From Roseivirga echinicomitans (GTDB lineage Bacteria; Bacteroidota; Bacteroidia; Cytophagales; Cyclobacteriaceae), in contig NZ_LRDB01000003.1 of the NCBI RefSeq assembly GCF_001592935.1, positions 209,115 to 273,114 of the forward strand: a DNA stretch of 64,000 bases, given 5' to 3'. The notes below the pieces were generated by a model, which was not told where the DNA came from, ran no database searches, and saw only the letters and a program-made list of their open reading frames with translations. The translations under genes were made by a program, and so were the position numbers. Positions 46,702 through 55,419 of this stretch are shown here, one piece after another (positions within the stretch are counted from its first letter, which is position 1; every line of letters starts with the position of its first letter).

Positions 46702-47367
46702 TTAAAAAGATGGTTTAGGAGGAAGGGACTTAAATACTCTATAGGGCAAGTCCGAGCTTGAGAATAGTATTACCCAAGCTGTCAGAAAAATGATTTTTAA
46801 GTCCACCCACATTGAAGCTCTTTCTTGATACCACAACTCTAACTTGCCTTTATATGGAGCGATGGTGTTTTCGTAATAGGTATGGGGATCCAAATTACTA
46901 TTAGAGATAAGAGACTCCTCATCTCTAAAAACAATAGAGCCAATACCCGTTAACCCCGGTTTTACATTGTAAACGAGCGCTCTCACCTCTTCAGAATAAG
47001 CATTAAATGTCTTATCAACCAATGGCCTTGGCCCCACTAAACTTATGTCCCCCAACAATATGTTAAATATTTGAGGTAGCTCATTGATCTTTGTCTTTCT
47101 CAAAAACCCACCCATTGGTGTAACTCTAGGATCATTTCTTAACGTTATGGATCCTGAACCCATATTTGGGCTGTCCTTAAGCATGGTCGCAAACTTAAGG
47201 ATCTCAAAGTATTTGTTATTCAACCCTATTCTCTTCTGCTTATAAAATATGTAGCCTTCACCCGTCAATTTAAGCCCTATTATAATTGGGAGTAACAGCG
47301 GGAGAAGAATTATTATTGCTATTAAAGCGGCAGTTATGTCTAAAAGCCTTTTAAAAAATTTATACAT
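46702..47367 (-). CDS. PglC-like initiating sugar transferase
   Basis: The 221-residue protein has one N-terminal membrane helix and the monotopic phosphoglycosyl transferase domain: KRLLDITAA, FYKQKRIGLNNKYFEILKFATM, NDPRVTPMGGFLRKTKINELPQ, and LVGPRPLVDK. It is the short PglC type without the WcaJ-like N-terminal part. The adjacent 4,6-dehydratase and reductase genes resemble the Rhizobium etli wreV/wreQ set, which is used with a PglC-like enzyme (WreU) for quinovosamine-1-phosphate. It is the last gene of a tight minus-strand run. Confidence 0.92.
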   Translation of the reverse strand: MYKFFKRLLDITAALIAIIILLPLLLPIIIGLKLTGEGYIFYKQKRIGLNNKYFEILKFATMLKDSPNMGSGSITLRNDPRVTPMGGFLRKTKINELPQIFNILLGDISLVGPRPLVDKTFNAYSEEVRALVYNVKPGLTGIGSIVFRDEESLISNSNLDPHTYYENTIAPYKGKLELWYQERASMWVDLKIIFLTAWVILFSSSDLPYRVFKSLPPKPSF

Positions 47368-47369
47368 AG

Positions 47370-48590
47370 TTACATGCTTTGATCCAAGTTTTTGCCCTTT
47401 TCGATATGATCAAAATTAGGAAGGTAAGCTTTCAAAACCTGAACCACACTCGCCTTTGATATCGTTTCTGAATTGAATGCTGACTCTAGATTAGAAAATA
47501 TTTTCATTAATTCTTCTGCCGATTTTCTTTTTGTACTCTTTATTACCCCCAAACCAGAAAAACTATCAACATCCAACTCCTCATCGTCAGTATAAAATTC
47601 TTCAAAAGACTTTTCACCTGACGTATTCGATTCGAAAAAATATACTGGGTAAGTACTAGAATTGGCTTTCAACTGTGTAGCCTTTTCTCTCGCCTCCTCC
47701 TCAGTTGCGCAGATATCCGCTTCAAAACCCAATTCTTTTAACAAGCTTACCGCTATGGACGAAAAGGTTTTCATGTTCTTATTATAATCTAGCTTTGGGA
47801 AGAATATTTCTCCCGAATCACCTAAAAGACAAGCTAAAAGGCAAATTTGTCCTGACTCCTCAGGTGAGACAAAATACCTTTTAATATTCAATGGGCTTGA
47901 AAAGGGTTGTTGTTTGGCCAATCTCTCCATGAAACCAAAGGGAAGACTACCATTAGAAAATGCCACATTAGCAAACCTTGCTGTTGAAATTTGTAATTTA
48001 TCAGAGTAGGCAAGAATTAAATCCTCCATTAGCTTTTTACTCGCCCCCATAACATTTACGGGGTTTGCAGCTTTATCTGTTGAGACGCAAAAGAAATGTT
48101 CAGGAGGGTTTTGAACCAACAGGTCTAAAAGTCCTTTTGCCTTGAGCACATTATTTTGAATCATTGCCTCAATGGAGTAATGATCTTTTTCACTTCTCAC
48201 GTGTTTGTGAGCAGCAAAATTGGCAACAATATCAAAAGGGCCTGATGCAAGGAACATCTTCTTAAAAACAGGATCCGAAAAACTTATAGGATACGTTTTA
48301 AGGTCATCAGGCACATTAAGTCCTACCGAACTTCGAAGATCTCTAACAAGTTCTGTTAAACCGTTTTCATTAATATCAACAACGTAAAGCTTACTAATAT
48401 TAAATTTCAGGAGTGCTTTTATAAAAGATGAGCCAATAGTCCCCGCTCCTCCAATAACCAAAGCCGATCTTCCTTCTGTTTTTTCAATTAGCCTTTCATG
48501 AAAAGTCAACAAATCCTTTGAGAAAAGGCTTTCCTTTCTCTCCGTTACATACTCTGATATAAATCGATCAACATTGAATAATTTACTCAT
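47370..48590 (-). CDS. UDP-N-acetylglucosamine 4,6-dehydratase (WbpM/CapD group, short)
   Basis: The 406-residue protein has an NAD-binding GGAGTIGSS near residue 47, T171-D172-K173, and M181-x3-K185 (MGASK), the methionine-for-tyrosine form seen in WbpM/FlaA1-type dehydratases. The C-terminal 110 residues extend past the catalytic domain and are rich in acidic residues. It should make the 4-keto-6-deoxy sugar that the next enzyme reduces. Only 1-2 bases separate it from both neighbours. Confidence 0.9.
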   Translation of the reverse strand: MSKLFNVDRFISEYVTERKESLFSKDLLTFHERLIEKTEGRSALVIGGAGTIGSSFIKALLKFNISKLYVVDINENGLTELVRDLRSSVGLNVPDDLKTYPISFSDPVFKKMFLASGPFDIVANFAAHKHVRSEKDHYSIEAMIQNNVLKAKGLLDLLVQNPPEHFFCVSTDKAANPVNVMGASKKLMEDLILAYSDKLQISTARFANVAFSNGSLPFGFMERLAKQQPFSSPLNIKRYFVSPEESGQICLLACLLGDSGEIFFPKLDYNKNMKTFSSIAVSLLKELGFEADICATEEEAREKATQLKANSSTYPVYFFESNTSGEKSFEEFYTDDEELDVDSFSGLGVIKSTKRKSAEELMKIFSNLESAFNSETISKASVVQVLKAYLPNFDHIEKGKNLDQSM

Positions 48591-48591
48591 T

Positions 48592-49446
48592 TCAATTGTT
48601 TTTAGCCATTAACCGAATCCCTTCTTCAAATGAATAGGGTGGTTCAAAGTTCAATATATTCCTCGTTGCACTATCATCGACTACGAGAGAGCCAAATAGC
48701 CTCTTATATATTTCAGGTGCAATTTTTTTTATCGTAAACCTCACCAGCCCTGGAATTGAAATCAGCTTGATTTGAATGTTCTTTCCTTTGGCAATTTCTG
48801 AGATTAGTCTTGAAGTAGACACTGGTTCGGAATCTTGAATTAAAAAAGTCCCTGACTTACTGGTTTCTATTACCCTGTCTAAAAGAGCTACAAGATTGTC
48901 CAGCCCCAGCATACTTCTCTTGTTATTAATATTCCCTAAAGGGATGTATTTTCTCTTTTCAACCAAGGCCATAAGTTTCTGCATGTTGCCCTTTACACCC
49001 TGCCCATAAATTAGTGGTGGACGAACAATAGAAATTCCAAAATCTCTAGATTCTAAATTTTTAAGCGCCTCTTCAGCCATGAGTTTACTCTTACCATAAG
49101 CATCATTTGGTCTACATGCTGTCTCTGGAGTGAGTAATTCATAATCATCTCCATATACCTTAATTGTGCTAACAAAAATAAAGTGACCTACTCCTGCTTG
49201 TTTGGCGGCTTCTGCCAATTTCTTAGTTAGCTCATAGTTCACTTCAAAATAAAGCGAGTCATCTGTCTTCTCCATTCGGTGAGCAATTCCTGCCAAGTGA
49301 AGAATTACGTCTACCCCCGATAAATTTAAGCCTTCGATCTGAACATTCTGGAGCGAAACCGTTTTTATTAAATATCTGTCCTTATTGTTGACACAGAAGC
49401 GTTGCCCAACAAAACCAGATGCGCCCGTTATAAGAACTGTCTTCAT
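48592..49446 (-). CDS. NAD-dependent epimerase/reductase, WbpV/WreQ-like
   Basis: The 284-residue SDR has VLITGASGFVG, HLAGIAHRM, FVSTIKVYGD, and Y117-x3-K121 in YGKSKLMAEE. The length and the HLAGIAHR block fit reductases that turn UDP-4-keto-6-deoxy-GlcNAc into UDP-N-acetylquinovosamine or -fucosamine. Its place between the 4,6-dehydratase and glycosyltransferase genes supports this. The stereochemistry of the product cannot be told. Confidence 0.85.
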   Translation of the reverse strand: MKTVLITGASGFVGQRFCVNNKDRYLIKTVSLQNVQIEGLNLSGVDVILHLAGIAHRMEKTDDSLYFEVNYELTKKLAEAAKQAGVGHFIFVSTIKVYGDDYELLTPETACRPNDAYGKSKLMAEEALKNLESRDFGISIVRPPLIYGQGVKGNMQKLMALVEKRKYIPLGNINNKRSMLGLDNLVALLDRVIETSKSGTFLIQDSEPVSTSRLISEIAKGKNIQIKLISIPGLVRFTIKKIAPEIYKRLFGSLVVDDSATRNILNFEPPYSFEEGIRLMAKNN

Positions 49447-49451
49447 ATCTC

Positions 49452-50627
49452 CTACTCCCCTTTATTGGCGCTGGCAATTATACTGTCAGCCATTTTTTCC
49501 ATTATATTCTTGCGACTGAATGCGGATATGAACGTTGATCTTCTTTGATTTTTGAACTCAAAAGATTTAACCTTCGACACAAATGTTTCAACATCTCCAG
49601 GAGCAAAGAGAATATAATTTTCTAAATTTTTCTGAATAAAGTGACTAGAAAACCCGGCAACACCTGCAATTATGGGTTTATCATAGGCTCCGTATTCAAA
49701 TATTTTTGATGGAAGCACTTTCTCAAAAGCTTTAAAATCATTTAAATGGAGAAAAAGAAAGTCTGACTTTATATAAAAATCCTTCAGCGCAGTTCTGCTC
49801 AGTGGCTCAACGAGTTCAATATTCGTACTTCCTATTTTTTCAATTTGATCTATTAGTTTGCCTTTTGCGCCCCCATCTCCAATGATTACAAACTTATAAT
49901 TATCACCTAGCGCCTTAGCCGCTTGGGGTATAATTTTATGTAAACCCTGTCCCTCTCCAATATTACCAGCATAGGTTATGATAAACTGATCATTAATTCT
50001 CTCTTGGGATTTAGGGAGATTTAAGAATTCATCGTCAATTCCGTTCGTAAAAAATGAGTACGATGGGTTTTTGAATTTTGTAAAATACCCTTCAAAACCA
50101 CCTGAAACGAGGTTAATATGATTGGCGTTTTTAAAGGTATATTTTTCAACTTTTCTGAGAACAGGCAAACTGAGCGTTTTCAATATTTTGCTCTCGAGCA
50201 CCTCGTTCATTGTATCGGTAAAGATATCTCTTATATCAAGATAAAGATTGACCTTATGTTTATTCGCCAGGTATCTTCCTAAAAAGCCCGTAAAAAGACG
50301 TGAAGAGGACGCAAAGACCAAATCATAGTGATTTCCTTTAGTCAACTTCAATGCATTAAAGAAAAATGTTTTAAACGAATTAATTTGATCCAAAAAACCA
50401 CTTTGATGATCTGGAATAGGGATTCGCTGAATAAATAGTTTGTCTCTTTGCTCAACCTCAAGAGCGTCTTCTTTGAAAGACTTATAACGATTTGGCATGG
50501 TAGTGATCACATGAACCTCATCACCTTCTTTGAGTTTTCTATTTAACTCGTAAGCCAAGGGTGTATTTCTAAATGATCCAGCACAAAGGTCTGGTTCGAA
50601 ATAAAAAGTCAAATAAAGTATCTTCAT
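49452..50627 (-). CDS. Glycosyltransferase family 4, WbuB-like
   Basis: The 391-residue GT-B enzyme begins KILYLTFYFEPDLCAGS, has DIRDIFTDTMNEV, and a donor-site half with ITYAGNIGEGQGLHKII and VLPSKIFEYGAYDKPIIAG. The layout resembles WbuB, which adds an N-acetyl-6-deoxyhexosamine after the first sugar. It overlaps wecB by 4 bases and is followed by the reductase gene, so it may use the product of that pathway. Confidence 0.88.
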   Translation of the reverse strand: MKILYLTFYFEPDLCAGSFRNTPLAYELNRKLKEGDEVHVITTMPNRYKSFKEDALEVEQRDKLFIQRIPIPDHQSGFLDQINSFKTFFFNALKLTKGNHYDLVFASSSRLFTGFLGRYLANKHKVNLYLDIRDIFTDTMNEVLESKILKTLSLPVLRKVEKYTFKNANHINLVSGGFEGYFTKFKNPSYSFFTNGIDDEFLNLPKSQERINDQFIITYAGNIGEGQGLHKIIPQAAKALGDNYKFVIIGDGGAKGKLIDQIEKIGSTNIELVEPLSRTALKDFYIKSDFLFLHLNDFKAFEKVLPSKIFEYGAYDKPIIAGVAGFSSHFIQKNLENYILFAPGDVETFVSKVKSFEFKNQRRSTFISAFSRKNIMEKMADSIIASANKGE

Positions 50628-51709
50628 AATTTATTCAAGCACTCTATTATCCTCTCTGCTGTTTTTCCATCCCATAATTTTGGAATCTCCCCCTTCTTCC
50701 AACTTCCTGAAAATAGCTTCGCCATCGCTGGCCCTATTGATTTTGGGTTTGTTCCTAAAAGCTCATTGGTTCCTAGCTCACAAGTCTCTGGTCTTTCAGT
50801 ATTATCCCTGAGGGTCATACACGGAACGCCCATCACTGTTGTCTCCTCCGTTATCCCTCCTGAATCGGTAATCACAGCCTTCGCTCGTTCCACTAAGAAG
50901 TTAAATTCCAAATAAGGAAGTGGCTCGATCAAGTGTAAATTATCGTGTGTGATCCCTAGGTTTTCGAAAACTTTAGCAGTTCTTGGATGAATTGGAAAAA
51001 CTAGAGGCATTCCCTGAGAATGATCTACAATTTCTTGTATTAGACCTTTTAACTTATGCTCCTCATCAACATTTGCAGGTCTATGCAAGGTCATCACAAT
51101 GTAGTTTGACTCCTTAAGTTTTAATTCATCCCAAACCTCAGGCCTCATAAAACGCGACCGATTCTTAAGCAAAGTATCAATCATTGTATTACCCACGAAA
51201 AAGATTCTCTCGTCTTCAACGCCAGCCCTTTTCAAATTACTATTCGCTCGTTCAGAGGTAGTAAAAAAGTAGTCCGTTATACTATCGGTAACCATTCTAT
51301 TTATCTCTTCGGGCATCGAAAGATCAAAAGAGCGAATACCTGCTTCCACGTGAGCCACCTTAATGTTTAATTTTTTTGCTGCAATCGAACAGGCCATTGT
51401 AGAGGTTACATCACCAACTACCAAGGTTAAATCACAAGGCTTTTCTAATAGAAGGGCCTCATACCTGACCATGATCTTAGCGGTTTGCTCTGCTTGGGTT
51501 CCAGAACCGGACTCTAAATTCACATCCGGATGAGGAATATTGAGTTGCTCAAAAAAGTCACCTGACATCTTCTTATCATAATGCTGCCCAGTGTGGACTA
51601 GTCTATATTTCAGTTTTGAACCACTATCTTCAGCTTTTTGAATAGCGTGAATTATTGGTGCAATCTTCATGAAATTAGGGCGAGCCCCAGCAATAATATC
51701 AATCAGCAT
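50624..51709 (-). CDS. wecB: UDP-N-acetylglucosamine 2-epimerase
   Basis: The 361-residue non-hydrolysing epimerase makes UDP-ManNAc (or acts on a 6-deoxy relative, as FnlC/WbjD do). Signature blocks are AGARPNFMKIAPI, HTGQHYDKKM, VEAGIRSFD, MPEEINRMVTD, HRPANVDE, FPIHPRT, and DSGGITEE then MGVPCMTLRDNTERPET. A TagA/WecG-type transferase that may use the product lies at 33954. It is coupled to genes on both sides by overlaps. Confidence 0.94.
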   Translation of the reverse strand: MLIDIIAGARPNFMKIAPIIHAIQKAEDSGSKLKYRLVHTGQHYDKKMSGDFFEQLNIPHPDVNLESGSGTQAEQTAKIMVRYEALLLEKPCDLTLVVGDVTSTMACSIAAKKLNIKVAHVEAGIRSFDLSMPEEINRMVTDSITDYFFTTSERANSNLKRAGVEDERIFFVGNTMIDTLLKNRSRFMRPEVWDELKLKESNYIVMTLHRPANVDEEHKLKGLIQEIVDHSQGMPLVFPIHPRTAKVFENLGITHDNLHLIEPLPYLEFNFLVERAKAVITDSGGITEETTVMGVPCMTLRDNTERPETCELGTNELLGTNPKSIGPAMAKLFSGSWKKGEIPKLWDGKTAERIIECLNKL

Positions 51710-53288
51710 ATTGAATTTCTATTTGGTTTGTTTCACTTGGTTTCAGTACTAATTTTTTTGCTCCGATTAGACGGTTGAAACCATCAGCATATTCGTAACT
51801 CTCAAGTGCAAAGGAACGAAAGCCCTCTAACTTAATCCTTATATTATCTGCAAAAATATCATTTCCTGAAACTTTCAACTTAACATCGGGATGAAAATGC
51901 AGAGAAGAGACTGTATCCTCGATCAATGAACTGCTCCCCTTTAAAATATCTTCAACGTAAATAGCGCTTTGACTAGCGCTGAATTTTCGTTTAACACTTA
52001 GCCCTTTTTTTCCAAATCCATTATGCTCCGCCACAATTTCAGAGATCGAATCATTCAATACATGAACCTTTGCACGTTTAGCAACCCTAAACCCTCCCCA
52101 TACTTCAGAGGAATTGGTGTTACCTAAAGAAACACAGTTATGAGAAATAGTTGACCTTTCTAATTGTCTTCTTTGGTTCTTTTCATAAGTAGAAATACCA
52201 ACATCAACAATAAATGGTTTCCCATTAAGATTCAGCAAAAAATTTAACTCATCCGCATGTGCATGTCCTGGCTGATAAGAAGGGGTAATCCCTCCTATAT
52301 CTACAACGAGTTCCATACGCTCATTAGAAAATTTCCTATACCCAGATTCTGAAAGAGATATCTCATTTTCCCAGTCAACTCCAAGTAGTTTTGCATAATC
52401 TAACAACTCTTGGGTTGTAGGAGCAATTCCCTTTGTAGCGTCTTTTAAGTAAGGAATTTCTCCATTTCTAAAAGTAATCGTATCAAGCCACGACAACATA
52501 GATTGAGCAACATCCTTGAGCTCTTTCAGCAATTCTTTAGACTTCCATGTATTATTTTGGACTAGATTGATAGTGTCGAGTAATCTAAAAAGCAGAATCT
52601 GGTGATACATTGGAGACCTCTCATAGTGCGCTCCATCCGAAAGAATTTGCTCGCTCAGTTGTGCCATTAAAAGCTTTTTGGCTTTCCTATAAAAGTTATC
52701 GTTTTCAAAATAATAGGCCCCAAAAAACAATGAAAATGCATTTTCTAGTAAATGATTTGCCAAAATATGGTACTCCAAATTTGACTCAAGAATTTTGAAT
52801 TGCTTATAGAGACACTGGTCTATCTCATCCTCTTGAATGTTGTTAATTGATAGAAACTTTACCCAGTTAATTCCCCTTAAAGAGATGGGATAAGGCTCTA
52901 GTCCACCTTTCAAGCTATCATAGCTGTGACGGTAATTTTTAATGAACTTTTTACCAGAATCAGGACCAATTTTCGGGTCGAAAAGAAAATCGAAATAATT
53001 TAAATTGTAGTTCCATAGCTTGCCTTTCCCTTCATAATTCCAATCCACCTTTCCGATGAATTCGTGAGGTAGGTTTAGGAAAGAAAATCTCAAATCTTTC
53101 TCAGTCAACCATTCAATGCTGGTCGCCTCAGGGCTGAATGGAAAGGCTGCAAGCACAATCCGATCCTGAATTGGTTTATAACCCCGAAGTTTACCAAAAG
53201 AAATAGGGTCAAAGACCCTATTTCTAACCTTATAATATATTTGATAAAAAACCTGTATCCGTTTTAAGTGGATCACAGTATTAATCAT
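51699..53288 (-). CDS. Heparinase II/III-family protein
   Basis: The 529-residue protein has an alpha-helical toroid-like first half with WNYNLNYFDFL, GINWVKFLS and HLLENAFSL, and a beta-rich second half with GHAHADELNFLLNLNGKPF and STISHNCVSLG, the conserved heparinase II/III C-terminal region with histidines. No signal peptide is visible, so it probably acts in the cytoplasm or by another route, which is unusual for a lyase. Homologues recur in O-antigen and capsule loci beside the fusion oxidoreductase. ATG 53288 is preferred; an ATG at 53309 would overlap the upstream gene by 11 bases. Confidence 0.85.
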   Translation of the reverse strand: MINTVIHLKRIQVFYQIYYKVRNRVFDPISFGKLRGYKPIQDRIVLAAFPFSPEATSIEWLTEKDLRFSFLNLPHEFIGKVDWNYEGKGKLWNYNLNYFDFLFDPKIGPDSGKKFIKNYRHSYDSLKGGLEPYPISLRGINWVKFLSINNIQEDEIDQCLYKQFKILESNLEYHILANHLLENAFSLFFGAYYFENDNFYRKAKKLLMAQLSEQILSDGAHYERSPMYHQILLFRLLDTINLVQNNTWKSKELLKELKDVAQSMLSWLDTITFRNGEIPYLKDATKGIAPTTQELLDYAKLLGVDWENEISLSESGYRKFSNERMELVVDIGGITPSYQPGHAHADELNFLLNLNGKPFIVDVGISTYEKNQRRQLERSTISHNCVSLGNTNSSEVWGGFRVAKRAKVHVLNDSISEIVAEHNGFGKKGLSVKRKFSASQSAIYVEDILKGSSSLIEDTVSSLHFHPDVKLKVSGNDIFADNIRIKLEGFRSFALESYEYADGFNRLIGAKKLVLKPSETNQIEIQYAD

Positions 53289-53298
53289 CAATTTCAGT

Positions 53299-55419
53299 CT
53301 AGTCCACATCTACCCAAGCTCCCATTTTTAAACTTTCTACTGCCAAAATACTGGCCTTACTCACGTTAATAACTTCATTCACTGGGATAATAGGATTACC
53401 TCCCTTTTTAGCAAATTCGCTTAAACGTCTAAATTGTTCTACGTGGCCTTTATCTTGTTTAGTCTTTAATTTGCCAAAGCCTTTGGCACCAAAACCTTGA
53501 GTTATCCTAAAGTTATCACACACAAAAGTTCTTTCTTGAGAGTAAACCTCTATTCGTTCTTTTGAATATGACTTGGCTCCATTCGCAAAATAATTAATGG
53601 TCCCATTAGATCCATTTTCAAACCTTAAAAGAATAGAAGCATTGTCTGTATTTTCCTCTGGATTCTTGCCCATAGCGTTCATACAAACCGAAACTACCTG
53701 GCTACCCGTCAGATATACTAAAAGGTCTATATAATGGCATGCTTCTCCAATAATTCTACCACCACCAACTTCCATATCATGGATCCAAACATCTTTAGGG
53801 ATAAAGCCGGCATTCATAGTGGCGCATACGTTAATAGGCCCACTGGCCTCTCCAAGTGCTTTTTTTATTTTCTCCATATGGGGAGAAAACCTTCGATTAA
53901 ACCCTACCACCACTGACTTCTCCGACTTTTCGGCCTGAGCAATAATATCATCAACCTCAGTTAGCTTTAAAGCCAATGGTTTTTCAACAAAGACATGCTT
54001 ACCCGCTTCTAAACAAGCCAATGCCATTGAAGCATGAAGATTATGCCGTGTTGTAATCAAAACCAACTTAACCTCATCATCCGCTAATATTTCTTTATAA
54101 TCACTAGTTGCGAAATTAACCCCGAACTTGTTCGCTAGTGTTTTCGCACTTAAGCCGCCCGAGCTAGCAATGTATTTAACAGGGGTCTCGTTTTTCTTTA
54201 AGGCAGGCAAAATCATTGCATTGGTAAAATTGCCCGCACCAACGATTCCTAGTGCGCCACCTTTTCCTTTTCCAGCCCCTACTTCTACTTTCCTTATGGG
54301 GGTCTCTTCTTCATTACTATAAACCAGAATTGAAGCCACCGATTTAGAGGTACCTATATTTCCGTAAATCTTATCAAAGTCAGCAAGTGGTATTTCTTCG
54401 GTAATTAGAGGTTTTACATTCAGTTTTCCGTTAGAAATTGCACCCAAAACCGTTTGAAAATTTCTCTTTTCCGTCCAGCGAACAAACGGGAGTGGATAAT
54501 CTTGTCCCTTTTGTTCATAGTCGTCATCATAACGACCAGGCCCATAGGAGCAAGACACTTGGAAAGTAAGCTCCTTTTCGTAAAAATCAGCTCTTGAAAT
54601 ATCCAAGCCAATTACACCAACAAGTACAATACGGCCGCGTTTCCGGCTCATTTTAGCCGAATTAGAAATAATGTCGTTCGTTTTATTTGAAGCGGTAATG
54701 ATCACTCCATCGGCACCTACTCCATTGGTATGCTCTTCAACTATTTTTACTTGATCAGCCCCAGCACTGAGGTTAATGGCTTTAATACCTTTAGCCGTAG
54801 CTATATCTACTTTACTTTGATCGTAGTCAAAACCTATGACATCGCAGCCATTGGCGATCAATAATTCAGCTGTGATTAAACCTATCAAGCCAAGGCCGAT
54901 AACCACTACAGTTTCGCCCATTGTTGGATTCAGAAGGCGAATGCCCTGAAGTCCAATAGCACCTATGATCGTAAATGAAGCCTCACTATAAGAGACATTG
55001 TCAGGAATTCTAGCAACAAGATTTTCAGGAATACAAACAAATTCAGCATGATTGCCATTTGAAGCTACCCTATCACCAACTTTGAATTCTTTAACCCCTT
55101 TACCGACAGCTACAATCTCACCTACATTGCAATAGCCCATGGGTAGCGGCTGGTTAAGCTTACTAAATACAGCCTCCAAGGTAGGCATCAAGCCATCTGT
55201 CTTAATTTTATCAAGCACCATCTTAACCTTGTCTGGCTGTTGACGTGCCTTAGATACTAAATTAGATTTGCCAAATTCAACAAGCATTCTTTCTGTACCT
55301 AGCGAAACCAAACTCCGTTGTGTCTTAATAAGAACAGCCCCAGTTTTTACTAATGGAGCTGGCACTTCTTCAAGAATAGTTTTGCCTGTTTTTAGGTCTT
55401 GTATTATTTGCTTCATCAA
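53299..55419 (-). CDS. Two-domain oxidoreductase: alcohol-dehydrogenase-like plus Gfo/Idh/MocA
   Basis: The 706-residue protein joins a medium-chain dehydrogenase-like domain (about 1-370, NAD loop GLGLIG at 175-180) to a Gfo/Idh/MocA domain (about 388-706, GIVGAGNFTN and EKP at 479-481). The first domain lacks the GHE motif and the cysteine expected for catalytic zinc (SLVSLGTER and GYCNVGE instead), so it is probably zinc-free. The fusion may oxidise and reduce a sugar nucleotide or uronic acid in one protein. It overlaps both the heparinase-like and the AsnB-like genes. The substrate is unknown. Confidence 0.88.
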   Translation of the reverse strand: MMKQIIQDLKTGKTILEEVPAPLVKTGAVLIKTQRSLVSLGTERMLVEFGKSNLVSKARQQPDKVKMVLDKIKTDGLMPTLEAVFSKLNQPLPMGYCNVGEIVAVGKGVKEFKVGDRVASNGNHAEFVCIPENLVARIPDNVSYSEASFTIIGAIGLQGIRLLNPTMGETVVVIGLGLIGLITAELLIANGCDVIGFDYDQSKVDIATAKGIKAINLSAGADQVKIVEEHTNGVGADGVIITASNKTNDIISNSAKMSRKRGRIVLVGVIGLDISRADFYEKELTFQVSCSYGPGRYDDDYEQKGQDYPLPFVRWTEKRNFQTVLGAISNGKLNVKPLITEEIPLADFDKIYGNIGTSKSVASILVYSNEEETPIRKVEVGAGKGKGGALGIVGAGNFTNAMILPALKKNETPVKYIASSGGLSAKTLANKFGVNFATSDYKEILADDEVKLVLITTRHNLHASMALACLEAGKHVFVEKPLALKLTEVDDIIAQAEKSEKSVVVGFNRRFSPHMEKIKKALGEASGPINVCATMNAGFIPKDVWIHDMEVGGGRIIGEACHYIDLLVYLTGSQVVSVCMNAMGKNPEENTDNASILLRFENGSNGTINYFANGAKSYSKERIEVYSQERTFVCDNFRITQGFGAKGFGKLKTKQDKGHVEQFRRLSEFAKKGGNPIIPVNEVINVSKASILAVESLKMGAWVDVD

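Noticed and set aside
53299..55419. Ordinary zinc-dependent alcohol dehydrogenase
   Set aside because: The first domain lacks the GHE motif and zinc cysteine, and a complete Gfo/Idh/MocA domain follows in the same frame, so it is a fusion protein of another kind.
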